DNA from: Chionoecetes opilio
Lineage: Eukaryota; Arthropoda; Malacostraca; Decapoda; Majidae
NCBI GenBank assembly: GCA_016584305.1
Contig: JACEEZ010007263.1
Span: 53,501 to 117,500 of the forward strand
Length of the DNA stretch: 64,000 nt
Reading direction: 5' to 3'
A program made the translations under genes and the position numbers. This document shows, one piece after another, positions 53,642 to 64,000 of this stretch. Under the pieces are notes generated by a model. It was not told the DNA's origin, searched no databases, and saw only the letters and a program-made list of their open reading frames with translations. Every line of letters begins with the position of its first letter. Position 1 is the stretch's first letter.

Positions 53642-54373
53642 AAATAGTAACTGCCTCTCTAACTCCTTTCCGTGCATGGCGTCGCCGAGGATCTCTGAGT
53701 TTCCTTCCCCCGAGCACCCAACTCTCCCTCCCACCTTTAAATATGTTCTTTACTGCAGCTAAATCCGGCGCCCTGACCCCCCCCTTCCCCCTTAACGTAG
53801 TGTGTGAGGGCACGTAGGTGGGAGGTGCGCGCCTGTTTTGCTCTGTTTTGAGTTATCGGTGACTTTTCTCAGAACCACACGAGAGACATATTGTTAAGTC
53901 GCTGCTTCTGCCGCTGTTTGTGTCAGAGGTTAAAAAGAAGAGAGAAAAGGGTAGTAAAATAGGTGAAGGAAGGTGAAGAGGTGGAGGATGAAGGGTAAGA
54001 AGAGAGGAGAAGGAGTTCTTTGTGGTGGTGATGTAGGGTATGTATATATGGGGAAGGTGAAAGGGAAGATGGAGATGGCAGACGTAAAAGGAAAAAGAAA
54101 TGTTAAAGAATGGTGAGATGTCTGGGTGAAGAGGTAGAGGATAAAGAAGACAAAGGATGGGTGAAGGAGGTGTTTGTGATGGTGATGTATGTACATATGG
54201 GAGAAGGGAACACATGTAGAAGACAAAAGTAAGATATAAAAGAATGAGAACGTGAATACAGTTTGTTTAGGAGACGTATATGATAAGCTAGGAGGAAGAG
54301 TGTGTTGAATATTAATAGAGAAGGAATATTAAAGGAGAGAAGGCAGGCAGTAGAAATATGAGAAAATGAATAG
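53642..54373. other. Intergenic, nothing recognised
   Basis: Two related GGTGAAGAGGTGGAGGATGA and GGTGAAGAGGTAGAGGATAA segments (about 53971 and 54125), each followed by text containing GATGGTGATGTA or GTGGTGATGTAGG, suggest an old duplication of about 155 bp. No gene. Confidence 0.4.
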
Positions 54374-55080
54374 TTAAATGTTAATAAGCAAAACATGCAC
54401 CAAATAACACACTAAATAGTAAATACGTGGGAAAAACTCCAGGCTAGAATAAATAAGTTAATAAAATAGCAAAAAATTGTTAGTAAATAAGCAAAACATG
54501 CACCAAAAAACACACTAAATAGTAAATATGTGGAAAAAAAAGCAGGCTAGAATAAAAAAGTTAGTAAAATAGCAATACATACAGTTAGTAAATAAGCAAA
54601 ACATGGGCCAAATAACACAATAAATAGAAAATATGTTGAAAAAAACCCAGGCTAGAATAAAGAAGTTAGTAAAATAGCAATACATACAGTTAGTAAATAA
54701 GCAAAACATGCACCAAATAACACAATAAATAGAAAATATGTGGAAAAAACCTAGGCTAAAATAAAAGTTAGTAAAATAGCAATACATAGAGTTAGTAAAT
54801 AAGCAAAACATGGGCCAAATAACACAATAAATAGAAAATATGTTGAAAAAAACCCAGGCTAGAATAAATAAGTTAGTAAAATAGCAATACATACAGTTAG
54901 TAAATAAGCAAAACATGCACCAAATAACACAATAAATAGTAAATATGTTGAAAAAAAGCAGGCTAGAATAAATAAGTTAGTAAAATAGCAATACATACAG
55001 TTAGTGAATAAGCAAAACATACCAAATAACACAATAAATAGAAAACATGTGGGAAAAAACCTAGGCTAGAATAAAAAATG
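54374..55080. repeat. 105-bp AT-rich satellite, about 6.7 copies
   Basis: GTTAGTAAATAAGCAAAACAT opens each unit (54480, 54585, 54691, 54795, 54898, 55003; an earlier partial at 54375). Each continues with CACCAAATAACACAATAAAT, GGCTAGAATAAATAAGTTAG and TAAAATAGCAATACATACAG. Identity is roughly 90%. The minus frames (Cys/Phe/Tyr-rich) are open only because the repeat lacks stops there. Confidence 0.9.
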
Positions 55081-55626
55081 AAAAATAATATAAAGCAGAA
55101 TAAAAGGAAACAAGTGTAAAAAAGATAAAGATGCAAAAGAAAGAGATAAAACTCAGTCAACAATTCTGAGTGAAAAAAGAAAAGGAGAATATATCGCAGT
55201 ATAAAATACATGCAACTACACCTTAGTATAAACACACGGCAGCAGACATAACGAAAAATAAAACACATTGAAAAAACCTATCATAAAACAACAAAAACGA
55301 TACAATACCAGGATAAAGAGAATAAAGGGGAAGAAAAGAGTGGACAAGAGAAAGAGGGTAAAGGAATGGCTAAAAGGAGAAGAGATGGAGAGAGAGAACG
55401 AGATCGCCGAGAGACAGATAGTGCAAGTGACCAGAAAAGAGAAGAGAGAGAATGACGCAGGAAGAAAAGAAATGCAAGAGAAACACCGTTAGAGAAAAGA
55501 ACGGCAGCAGAGGCGGATAAGCGGAAAAAATATAAGAGAGTTTCACATTGAAAAAAGAGAAATAATAGATAAAGAAAGAAACGACGAAGTACAGATACCC
55601 GAGGATAAAAGAAATAGGGAAGGAAG

Positions 55627-55665
<39 letters not shown>

Positions 55666-56496
55666 AGAGAGAGGATGTTTTATAAGAGAATTCAGGTCAT
55701 GACATGTGCAAAAAAATAGGAAAAAAAGAAGGAAAGAAAAGCAGATGAAACACAACAAAAATAGTAAAAAAGTATTAATAGAAAATACAACAGAAAATAT
55801 GAACATCAAAGGGTAGGAGTAAAAAATATTAATTCTTGCCTAACATATTTACATTTATTTACGCAAGAGTCCAAAAATACAAGTATATCAAGCAATACTT
55901 TTAAAGAGTGATATGGTGCTTTTGTGTTTGTTTTTATTGTGTTAATTCAATCTTTTGGTTGAAGGAAATCGGCTGTTGGGTCATGGCCTGAGCGGGGTCA
56001 AGGGTCAGAGGTCAACCTAACGTGGTTTTTAATATCATTTTAATTTGTTTAATATTTTAACCCCGTCACGCCCATATCTTTCCTTGGCTATAAAAAATTG
56101 TCTGTTGTCGAGCCATAAAATTACGAAAGCTAACTGAATATACCAAATAAGTTAGTGGAATAGGATACTAAACAGGTCATGTCTATAAAATATTGCTTAT
56201 AAGTCACTGAAAATCGTCTAATGGCACCCAACTTACAATGGAAATTACGTTATGGCCTCAAGGGGTTAATATAATTTTTTTTCGGTGTCCTTCAGTCTTT
56301 GATTTGTGATTCTTTTTTATTATTCACTAAAAATAATATATATTTTTCTATATATGAACAAAAATGTGTACGAAAAATGATCGTTGGCTTTGGAGAAATC
56401 TAATGATACCAAGTAATTTTGGATCGGTAATGTAGGTAAGAAAGACTAGGTATAGTACTTTTGGTTGGAAATATGACATCTTACATCTCAAAAGCA
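55081..56496. other. AT-rich intergenic, nothing recognised
   Basis: Short (GA)n at 55630-55662. The Arg/Lys-rich plus frame at 55268-55492 is purine-biased sequence with no domain. Confidence 0.4.
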
Positions 56497-56665
56497 ATGG
56501 AGGAGGAGGAGGAGAGGAGGAGGAGGAGGAGGAGGAGGAGGAGGAGGAGGAGGAGGAGGAGGAACGTAGGGAAAAGAAGAAGAACACAGAGGAGAAGGAG
56601 GAGGAGGAACAGACGACAATGGAGTAGGAAAAAGAGGAGGAGGAGGAAGGAAGGAAAGGAGTACT
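56497..56665. repeat. (GGA)n microsatellite
   Basis: GGA array with GAAG interruptions. The Arg/Glu and Pro frames are artefacts. Confidence 0.9.
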
Positions 56666-56968
56666 AATAGAGGAAGAGGAAGAAAAATATGGAAACTAGG
56701 AAACAGATTAGCTTGTTTAATTTGTTTTTCTTTGATCAACATTGAGTAGTTGAGGCGAGGCGAGGTGAGGGGAAAGGCTTGTGTAGTTCTGGAAAGTTAA
56801 ATTAATTGTTATTTAGGATAGGTTCATATAATTTAGAAAAGGTTAAGTTTATAGAGTCTTTAAGGACCCAGCGATCGTTAATGCAGGTGTGGTGCACGTA
56901 ATGAATGTATAGAACATCAAAGGTAGAGCAGACAATCTTCTATAGAGCGCAGTAACATGTTTTGAATT

Positions 56969-57236
56969 CAAGTAACCGAGAAAACTACACATTTTTTAAC
57001 AATTTTTTTCTTCTGAATGTATAATATGAGTAGAAATTATTGATAACAGCAGCGGATAAAACTCATTAACATTTATAAGCTCTATAAATTTCTCCTCTAG
57101 GACAAGTAACCGAGAAAACTACAGAGTTTTTAACAATTTTTTTCTTCTGAATGTATAATATGAGTAGAAATTATTGATAACAGCAGCGGATAAAACTCAT
57201 TAACCTTTATAAGCTCTATAAATTTCTCCTCTAGAA
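56969..57236. repeat. 134-bp tandem duplication
   Basis: CAAGTAACCGAGAAAACTAC through AATTTCTCCTCTAG is present from 56969 and from 57103 with only two or three differences. A recent duplication of AT-rich unique sequence. Confidence 0.9.
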
Positions 57237-57825
57237 CAAATAATTACCCAGTTAAATGACAAAAACGTGTTGTGTCAATAATCCTGGGTAATTTCCACCG
57301 GCCAGAAATCCACATCAATATTTGCATCACAGATACCAGCGTAATGGATGTATCAGCCATTCATATAGCCATGAAGTAGGGTAATAACAGTAAGCTTTGT
57401 TATGAACGAATAATAATCATAACGGCAGAGAACATGTGGAGGGAAATGAACAGATCACGCATTTTCTTTTATATAATATTGCGATAAATATACAATCAGA
57501 AAGCAACAATATATATTTCAACAAGACGAAGGACATCAAAGTATCCACTCAGCCTTATCATCATCAGTATAAAGACGAACGATCGAAAGCGAGTGACAAC
57601 ATTCATAACTTTACATTCAAACATTATCATATCACCAATGAAGTGAATAAAAATAGGTGCTCCATTTGGATTCGAACATAATAACAGATGAACAGGATGT
57701 CTCATAACTGTATACGACATAAATTAGACGAGTTAGGATTAGCTAAGGCTCAAGATTCTTTCATTTGTGATTGGTTGTGATTATTTTAGACTTTTTGAAA
57801 TGGTGGCTTTTGATTGGACGGAACT
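57237..57825. other. Intergenic, nothing recognised
   Basis: Short open frames at 57436-57681 (+) and 57496-57720 (-) overlap and lack motifs. Confidence 0.4.
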
Positions 57826-58112
57826 AACTAGGATTCGGAAGTAACGGATTCAAACAGAAAAAACGCAGATTTATATAACAAAATAGAGATAAACTGGTTC
57901 ACAAATGGAGTGCTAAATGATTGGAATGGACTCAGGTCATCAGGTAGTTAGTGCTGAGTCAATAGAGAGCTTTATAAGGAGGCTAGACAATTTAATGGAT
58001 GGGGATGAAAGTTGGTTGTAGGTAGTGTTAAGTAGCAGGAACTACCACGTGTATATAGGTCTCACGGCCTCTTATAGCTTCCTTATTTTCTAATATTCTA
58101 TTTATGTTCTTA
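57826..58112 (+). mobile_element. CR1-like 3'-end fragment
   Basis: RT C-terminal remnants (GTAACGGATTCAAACAG, AACTGGTTCACAAATGG, GATTGGAATGGACTCAGG, AGGAGGCTAGACAATTTAAT), then the GGAACTACCACGTG tail, CACGGCCTCTTATAGC and diverged TTCTTATG units. Confidence 0.85.
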
Positions 58113-58384
58113 ACTGATGGAGCATTCTCTTTGATTAGATTAGGTTTAGCAGCTTTAATCACCATAATGGCGGGTGAAAGAAAGACTATTTTTAATCGGC
58201 TTGAGGAGAGAGCTTATATTTGATTGGTCAGAAGAAGAGGAGGAGAGAAAAGGCAAATGACACTTAAGGCTTGTTTGGCTGTTAGGAAGACTACGAGGAG
58301 GGGAAGAGAAGGGGGATACGTAGGAAGAAGGGAACATAAATAGCAGTAGTGGTAATAGTAGTAATAGAAACAAATAGAAGAAGT

Positions 58385-59000
58385 GGTAGTGGTGTTGATA
58401 GTAGTGGTAATAGTTGTAGTAGTAGTAGTAGGAGTAGGAGGAGGAGTGGGAGGAGGAGGAGGAGGAGAGGAGGAGGAGGAGGAGGAGGAGGAGGAAGAGG
58501 AGGAGGAGGAGGAGGAGCAGGAGGAGGAGGAGGAGGAGGAGGAGGAGGAGAGGAGGAGGAGGAGGAGGAGGAGGAGAAGAAGAAGAAGAGAAGAAGAAGA
58601 AGAGAGAGGAAGAAGACGAAGAAGAAGAAGAAGAAGAAGAAGAAGAAGAAGAAGAAGAAGAAGAAGAAGAAAGAAGAAGAAGAAGAAGAAGAAGAAAGAA
58701 GAGAAGAGAGAAGAAGAAGAAGAAGAAGAAGAAGAAGAAGAGAAGAAGAAGAAGAAGGAAGAAGAAGAAGAAGAGAAGAGAAGAAGAGAAGAAAAGAAGA
58801 AGAGAAGAAGAAGAGAAGAAGAAGAAGAAGAAGAAGAAGAAGAAGAAGAAGAAGAGAAGAAGAAGAGAAGAAGAAGAAAGAAGAAGAAAAGAGAAGAAGA
58901 AGAGAAGAAGAAGAAGAAGAAGAAGAAGAAGAGAAGAAGAGAAAAGAAAGAAGAAGAAGAAGAAGAAGAAGAAGAGAAGAAGAAAGAAGAACTGGTAGTA
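58385..59000. repeat. (GTA)n, (GGA)n and (GAA)n purine-rich compound microsatellite
   Basis: AGT repeats (58385-58440) pass into GGA (58441-58575) and then GAA with frequent GAGAAG slips (58576-58995). The plus strand is almost pure purine for over 550 bp, with triplex potential. All frames are low complexity. Confidence 0.95.
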
Positions 59001-59468
59001 AAAGAGAGGAGGAGGAGGCAGGAAAGGCGTAATAATAGAGGAAGAGGAAGAAAAATATGGAAACTAGGAAACAGTCACATTCTCTTATAAATAACATAAA
59101 AAACAATATCAACTTTAAATAACTTCTAACCATCCCTTCCTAACCCTTAACTTATCCAACCCTTACCCTGTTACGACCCTGTTAACCATCCACTTCAGAC
59201 TGTTTATCTGAATGTCTTATATCGAGGACACAAACAGCTTCAGGGATCTCTTGTTTAAAATAGTTCTTTGGTATCATCAGTCTTGCGGTGTCATTCTGAT
59301 CTCTCTTCCGGGGAACACATAAATAGTTTTTGGCAGGTGATTGTAAGCGTGTCTGTGGGAGAGATAGATATATACATTAATGTGAATATAGGTAAATAGA
59401 TACATAGATGAATACATAGACAGATACATAGCAAGGTACAGACATATACATAGGTAGATGAATAGAAA
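59001..59468. other. Intergenic, nothing recognised
   Basis: No coding motif. A TAGATACATAGA-type degenerate repeat begins near 59395. Confidence 0.4.
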
Positions 59469-60845
59469 GAGATAGAAAGAGAGAGAAAAAGACAGAGAAA
59501 GAGAGAGATAGAAAGAGAGAGAAAGAGACAGAGAAAGAGATATAGAAAGAGAGAGAAAGAGACAGAGAAAGAGAGAGATAGAAAGAGAGAGAAAGAGAGA
59601 GAAAGAGAGAGATAGAAAGAGAGAAAAAGACAAAGAGAGATACAAAGAGAGAGAAAAAGACAGAGAAAGAGAGAGATATAAAGAGAGAGAAAGAGACAGA
59701 TAAAGAGAGAAATACAAAGAGAGAGAAAAAGACAGAGAAAGAGAGAGATAGAAAGAGAGAGAAAGAGACAGAGAAAGAGAGATAGAAAGAGAGAGAAAAA
59801 GACAGAAAGAGAGAGATAGAAAGAGAGAGAAAGAGACAGATAAAGAGAGAGATAGAAAGAGAGAGAAAGAGACAGAGAAAGAGAGAGAAAGAGAGAGAAA
59901 GAAACAGAGAAAGAGAGAGATACAAAGAGAGAGAAAGAGAGGAAAGAAGTAGAAAGAGAGAGAAAAACAAAGAGAGAGATAAAAGAGAGAAAGAGACAGA
60001 GAAAGATGAGATAAAGAGAGAGAAAGAGACAGAGAAAGAGAGAGATAGAAAGAGAGAAAAAGACAGAGAAAGAGAGAGATAGAAAGAGAGAAAGAGACAG
60101 AGAGAGAGAGATAGAAAGAGAGAAAGAGACAGAGAAAGAGAGAGATAGAAAGAGAGAGAAAAAGACAGAGAAAGAGAGAGATAGAAAGAGAGAGAAAAAG
60201 ACAGAAAGAGAGAGATAGAAAGAGAGAGAAAGAGACAGAGAAAGAGAGAGATAGAAAGAGAGAGAAAGAGACAGAGAAAGAGAGAGATAGAAAGAGAGAG
60301 AAAGAGAGAGATAGAAAGAGAGAGAAAAAGACAGAGAAAGAGAGAGATAGAAAGAGAGAGAAAAAGACAGATAAAGAGAGAGATAGAAAGAGATAGAAAA
60401 AGACAGAGAAAGAGAGATAGAAAGAGATAGAAAGAGACAGAGAAATAGAGAGAGAGAAAGAGACAGAGAAAGAGAGAGATAGAAAGAGAGAAAGAGACAG
60501 AGAAAGAGAGATACAAAGAGAGAAAAAGACAGAGAAAGAGAGAGATAGAAAGAGAGAGAAAAAGACAGAGAAAGAGAGAGATAGAAAGAGAGAGATAGAA
60601 AGAGAGATACAAAGAGAGAAAAAGACAGAGAAAGAGAGAGATAGAAAGAGAGAGATACAAAGAGAGAGAAAAAGACAGAAAGAGAGAGATAGAAAGAGAG
60701 AAAGAGACAGAGAAAGAGAGAGATACAAAGAGAGAAAAAGACAGAGAAAGAGAGATAGAAAGAGAGAGAAAAAGACAGAAAGAGAGAGATAGAAAGAGAG
60801 AAAGAGACAGAGAAAGAGAGAGATAGAAAGAGAGAGAAAGATAAA
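59469..60845. repeat. 1.4-kb GAGAAA/GATAGAAA degenerate tandem repeat
   Basis: Units built from AAAGAGAGAGATAGAAAG, AGAGAGAAAGAGACAGAG and AGAGAAAAAGACAGAG words alternate irregularly at roughly 34-36-bp spacing. The minus strand is open for over 560 codons of Ser/Leu/Phe in two frames. This is repeat read as protein. Confidence 0.95.
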
Positions 60846-61019
60846 CAATATAAGGAAAAGATACATAAAGAAACAAGGCCAAAAGAAAATTAATACGAAA
60901 TGAGAGAAAGAGATAGAAAGAATAACGATGATGAATGGGAAAAGAAAACAAAGAGAAAACAAATACAATAATAAGCAGATAAAGAGAATAAATAGAGCAT
61001 TGTAAAGAATATGACAAAG

Positions 61020-61198
61020 GATAAGATAAGATTTTCATCCTAACTAGACACTTTGCAAGTACCAACTACAAGGTTATTGACTATACAAAGCGCCGCCACG
61101 TCAGCACCAACTAGGCGGACTCGAACCGCTGACCGAATGCACAGGGACGCGGCACATTGCGAACTCACGTCTCTACCAACCTTGCCACCCTGACGGAC
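61020..61198 (-). mobile_element. tRNA-derived SINE, second family (copy of 34433)
   Basis: The reverse complement matches 34433-34617 along its whole length: CCGTCAGGGTGGCAAGGTTG, GGTTCGAGTCCGCCTAG, GTGCTGACGTGGCGGCG, AATAACCTTGTAG and AAAGTGTCTAG, then GGATGAAAATCTTATCTTATC. Confidence 0.8.
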
Positions 61199-61595
61199 AT
61201 GTATGATACAGGAACAGTACAGGCAATAGGAAAGCTGAATAGAAATAAACTAGATGAGACTGGATGAGAAATATAATTATACATGTAATTATTAGGTTAA
61301 AACTCGACATGTATTGAAGAAAAGTCATCATCTACATAAAAAAGAAACTGAAAACTAATGGAAAAAAACGCAAGAAAAGTAAAGAAAATATAAAAACCAG
61401 GGAATTAATGAATGTTACTTCAGATAAGATATAAGAAACCGAGGAAAATGTAAAAGAAATAAAAAGAAAGGATAATGAGATAGAAATAAGTGAAAAAAGT
61501 TGTGAATTAATGAATGGCAAACAATATAATGAATCAAACTTAATTAAGAGCAGCGTAATGAAGAAATTATAACGTATTGAAAAATAGAATATGTA

Positions 61596-61947
<352 letters not shown>

Positions 61948-62329
61948 ACAAAAAAAATCACATATTGAGAAAATAAATGCGCAGAAGTATATATAAAAAA
62001 ATGAATAAATATATAGATAGAAAACCTAAGACACTTGAGAGACAAAAAAATACATGACAAAAAAAATATTCTCAACACCCCAAAAAATAAATAAATAGAT
62101 AAAGATAGATAGCTAGATATAAATAGATAGAAAGATAGCTAAATAGATAAAGCCTTGAATAGATATAGTAAAATTCCCTTCACAGCAGTCAGTCAATGCT
62201 ACCCGCTCCCTAAAAAGATTGAAATATATACATGAAACTGAATGGAAGGAGAGGAAAGAAATCTGAAAGGAGAAGGAGAAGAAGGAGGAGGAGGGAATGA
62301 ATGGCTAAACAGAGGAGCTTTACCCCCTT

Positions 62330-62950
62330 TTTTTACCTCTCTTATATTTCCCCTTTCTTCTCCTCCCCCTCTTCCCTGCTTACCCTCTTTTTCCTTCTCT
62401 TCCCCTCTCCTTCCTCCCTTCTTTCCCTCTCTTCCCCTCTCCCTCCTCCCTTCTTACCCCCTTTTTCCCTCTCTTCCCCTCTCCCTCCTCCCTTCTTTCC
62501 CTCTCTTCCCCTCTCTTTCCTCCCTTCTTTCCCTCTCTTCCCCTCTCCCTCCTCCCTTCTTACCCCCTTTTTCCCTCTTTCCCCTCTCCTTCCTCCCTTC
62601 TTGCCCTCTCTTCCCCTCTCCCTCCTCCTGTCTTACCTTCTTTCCCTCTCTTCTCCTCTCTTTCCTCCCTTCTTTCCCTCTCTTCTCCTCTCTTCCCCTC
62701 CCCCTCCTCCCTTCTTACCCCCTTTTTCCCTCTCTTCCCCTCTCCTTCCTACCTTCTTTCCCTCTCTTCTCCTCTCCCTCCTCCCTCCTTACCCTCTTTT
62801 CCCCTCTCTCCCTCTCTCCTTCCTCCATCTTTACTCCCTTTTCCCCTCTCTCCCTCTCTCCCTCATCCTTCCTTACTACCTTTTCTCCTCTATTTCCTTC
62901 TCCCTCCTCTCTCCTTACTCTCTTTTCCCCTTACTCTCCCTCCCCCTCCC
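62330..62950. repeat. Polypyrimidine minisatellite, about 34-bp period
   Basis: Units of CCCCTCTCC(T/C)TCCTCCCT followed by TCTT(T/A)CCC(T/C)CTCTT repeat about 17 times with slow divergence to the right. Near-pure pyrimidine on the plus strand. Ser/Pro/Leu frames are artefacts. Confidence 0.9.
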
Positions 62951-63639
62951 CCTCCCTCGCCTCCATTATATTTCTTATAAAGGGGAAAGAACCACAAAAA
63001 ATTATTATAATATTTGTGCAGCCTTTGTCCCTGTCTGCCAAGGAAAGCGGAAAATAAAGAAAAGTTTCCGTAAAAGTATGAAGAGATGAGATGAATGAAA
63101 TGTTATGATATATTTAAAAGTTTTCATAATTATGGTTCCCTCTGCCATTTTTTCTAATTAATGTATTTTGAGCACATGAAAAGAAGCCCAAATTATATGA
63201 AAAAAAGTGAGATTAAAAAAATATATAAGATGGAAGATGTTAATAAGCTTGAGGCTCCGGGAATGTTCGTAAAAAAGACCCCTTATTTTTTGTTATGGTT
63301 CAGGACAGGACTGGAAAATACAATACACGTGAATTATGCAGCGTAATAAGGAACAAATATCAGAAAAATCAGGTGTGAACGAGTAAAAATTAAAAAATCT
63401 GAAAATAAAAGAAATTCGCAAGTTTTAACCTCAGAAAATCAGATCCTGTTTCTTTTTGACAGACGCAGCACTAAAAATAAATAGTATTAAAACTAAACCA
63501 CACGAAAACGAAAAATTACACATACACAGTTCTTCATAAAATATCACACCACACCACACTGACAACCAAACACAGAAACTCAAACAACCACAACACACTA
63601 GAAACCAGACAAAACATAGCAGAAAAACTAGATACATAG
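62951..63639. other. Intergenic, nothing recognised
   Basis: AT-rich sequence without coding or repeat signal. Confidence 0.4.
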
Positions 63640-63790
63640 AAACTAAAGAAATTAATACTAAGAAACACTAACTAAGAATCTAAAGAAATAATACTAAGAA
63701 ACATTAACTAAGAATCTAAAGAAACTAATACTAAGAAACACTAACTAAGAATCTAAATAAATAATACTAAGAAACACTAACTAACACTAG
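63640..63790. repeat. About 42-bp tandem repeat, 3-4 copies
   Basis: Units of AATACTAAGAAACACTAACT followed by AAGAATCTAAAGAAATA, with small differences. Confidence 0.8.
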
Positions 63791-63919
63791 AAACAAAGAC
63801 ACCCACTTCAGAAAAACCAAAACTAGACTAAACTGAAACCAAAACACAATTTCTATCACCATTAAAAATTCAAGTACATCACAGCACCTTTATTAATCAA
63901 TCCCCAACTCCCTTCTTAC

Positions 63920-64000
63920 CCAGCACTCCGGAGAAGACTCTAGCAAGGTCCTGGCGGTACAAGGCGAAGTAGTAGACGGGGATGCCTGTTAGAAAGACCC
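63920..64000 (-). CDS. SLC7-type amino-acid transporter exon (partial, cut by the window edge)
   Basis: Read from 64000 downward, the frame gives VFLTGIPVYYFALYRQDLAR and then VFSGVL. This resembles the last transmembrane helix of L-type/SLC7 amino-acid transporters, where an LTG(V/I)PVY motif is followed by a short polar segment. SLC7 proteins are 12-TM carriers, usually disulphide-linked to an SLC3 heavy chain in the plasma membrane. A consensus donor GTAAGA follows at 63919. If it is not used, the frame stops eight codons later (GKKGVGD). No further downstream exon is recognised, and the rest of the gene is beyond the window. Recognition rests on about 27 residues. Confidence 0.55.

Noticed and set aside
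58291..59133. Arg/Glu, Lys/Glu and Ser/Leu frames around 58.3-59.1 kb
   Set aside because: Pure GGA/GAA repeat read in different frames.
59277..61065. Two overlapping minus-strand frames of more than 560 codons
   Set aside because: Ser/Leu/Phe runs from a GAGAAA-type tandem repeat, open in two frames at once, with no methionine context, domain or splice structure.

Overview
This is animal nuclear DNA from a repeat-saturated arthropod-type genome. I infer a decapod crustacean, probably a crab or close relative. The grounds are intron-bearing SLC16-type transporter genes, long GA/CA/GGA/TAG/TA microsatellites, and several non-LTR retrotransposon, SINE and hAT families found together. Decapod is an inference and the species is unknown. 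There is no operon, CRISPR array, rRNA gene or viral gene. Most long open frames here are simple repeats read as protein.

Host genes are sparse. Gene 1 (minus, 23152-27153) and gene 2 (plus, 40760-46196, with a probable 5'UTR exon at 39898-40010) are monocarboxylate-transporter-like proteins of 505 and 521 codons. Each has five coding exons with matching splice phases, and they lie head to head. Between them, at about 28895-31125, is a third decayed minus-strand copy of the same gene, with both start codons and the first splice donor lost. A true tRNA-Gly(CCC) gene lies at 21304-21374. The window ends inside an exon of an SLC7-type amino-acid transporter (minus, 63920-64000).

Layout: 0.8-6.4 kb holds a GA/CA microsatellite and two non-LTR elements (one CR1/L2-like with an open RT frame, one Jockey-like and broken). 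7-13.5 kb holds a TAG array, palindromic MITEs and an 8-bp-TSD hAT MITE with a second MITE nested in it. 13.6-19.1 kb holds duplicated G-rich blocks and a CACGATAG-rich inverted-repeat element split by a 4.05-kb hAT transposon with a dead transposase. 19.6-21.1 kb holds TAG/GA arrays and a CR1-like fragment. 21.3-31.1 kb holds the tRNA, gene 1 and the SLC16 pseudogene. 31-39 kb holds tRNA-derived SINEs, an RTE-like insertion with a 12-bp TSD, and microsatellites. 39.9-46.2 kb is gene 2, whose first intron holds MITEs, a TA palindrome and a tandem array that copies its own 3' splice site about 12 times. 46.7-64 kb is a gene desert of minisatellites and retroposon scraps, ending in the SLC7 exon.

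The most interesting signals concern how repeats act on and within genes. They are the multiplied splice acceptor before gene 2 exon 2, a SINE that appears to borrow the 3' tail of the CR1/L2-like LINE, CA microsatellites attached to retroposon tails, and datable nested insertions with clear target-site duplications. I did not find a new multi-gene system.
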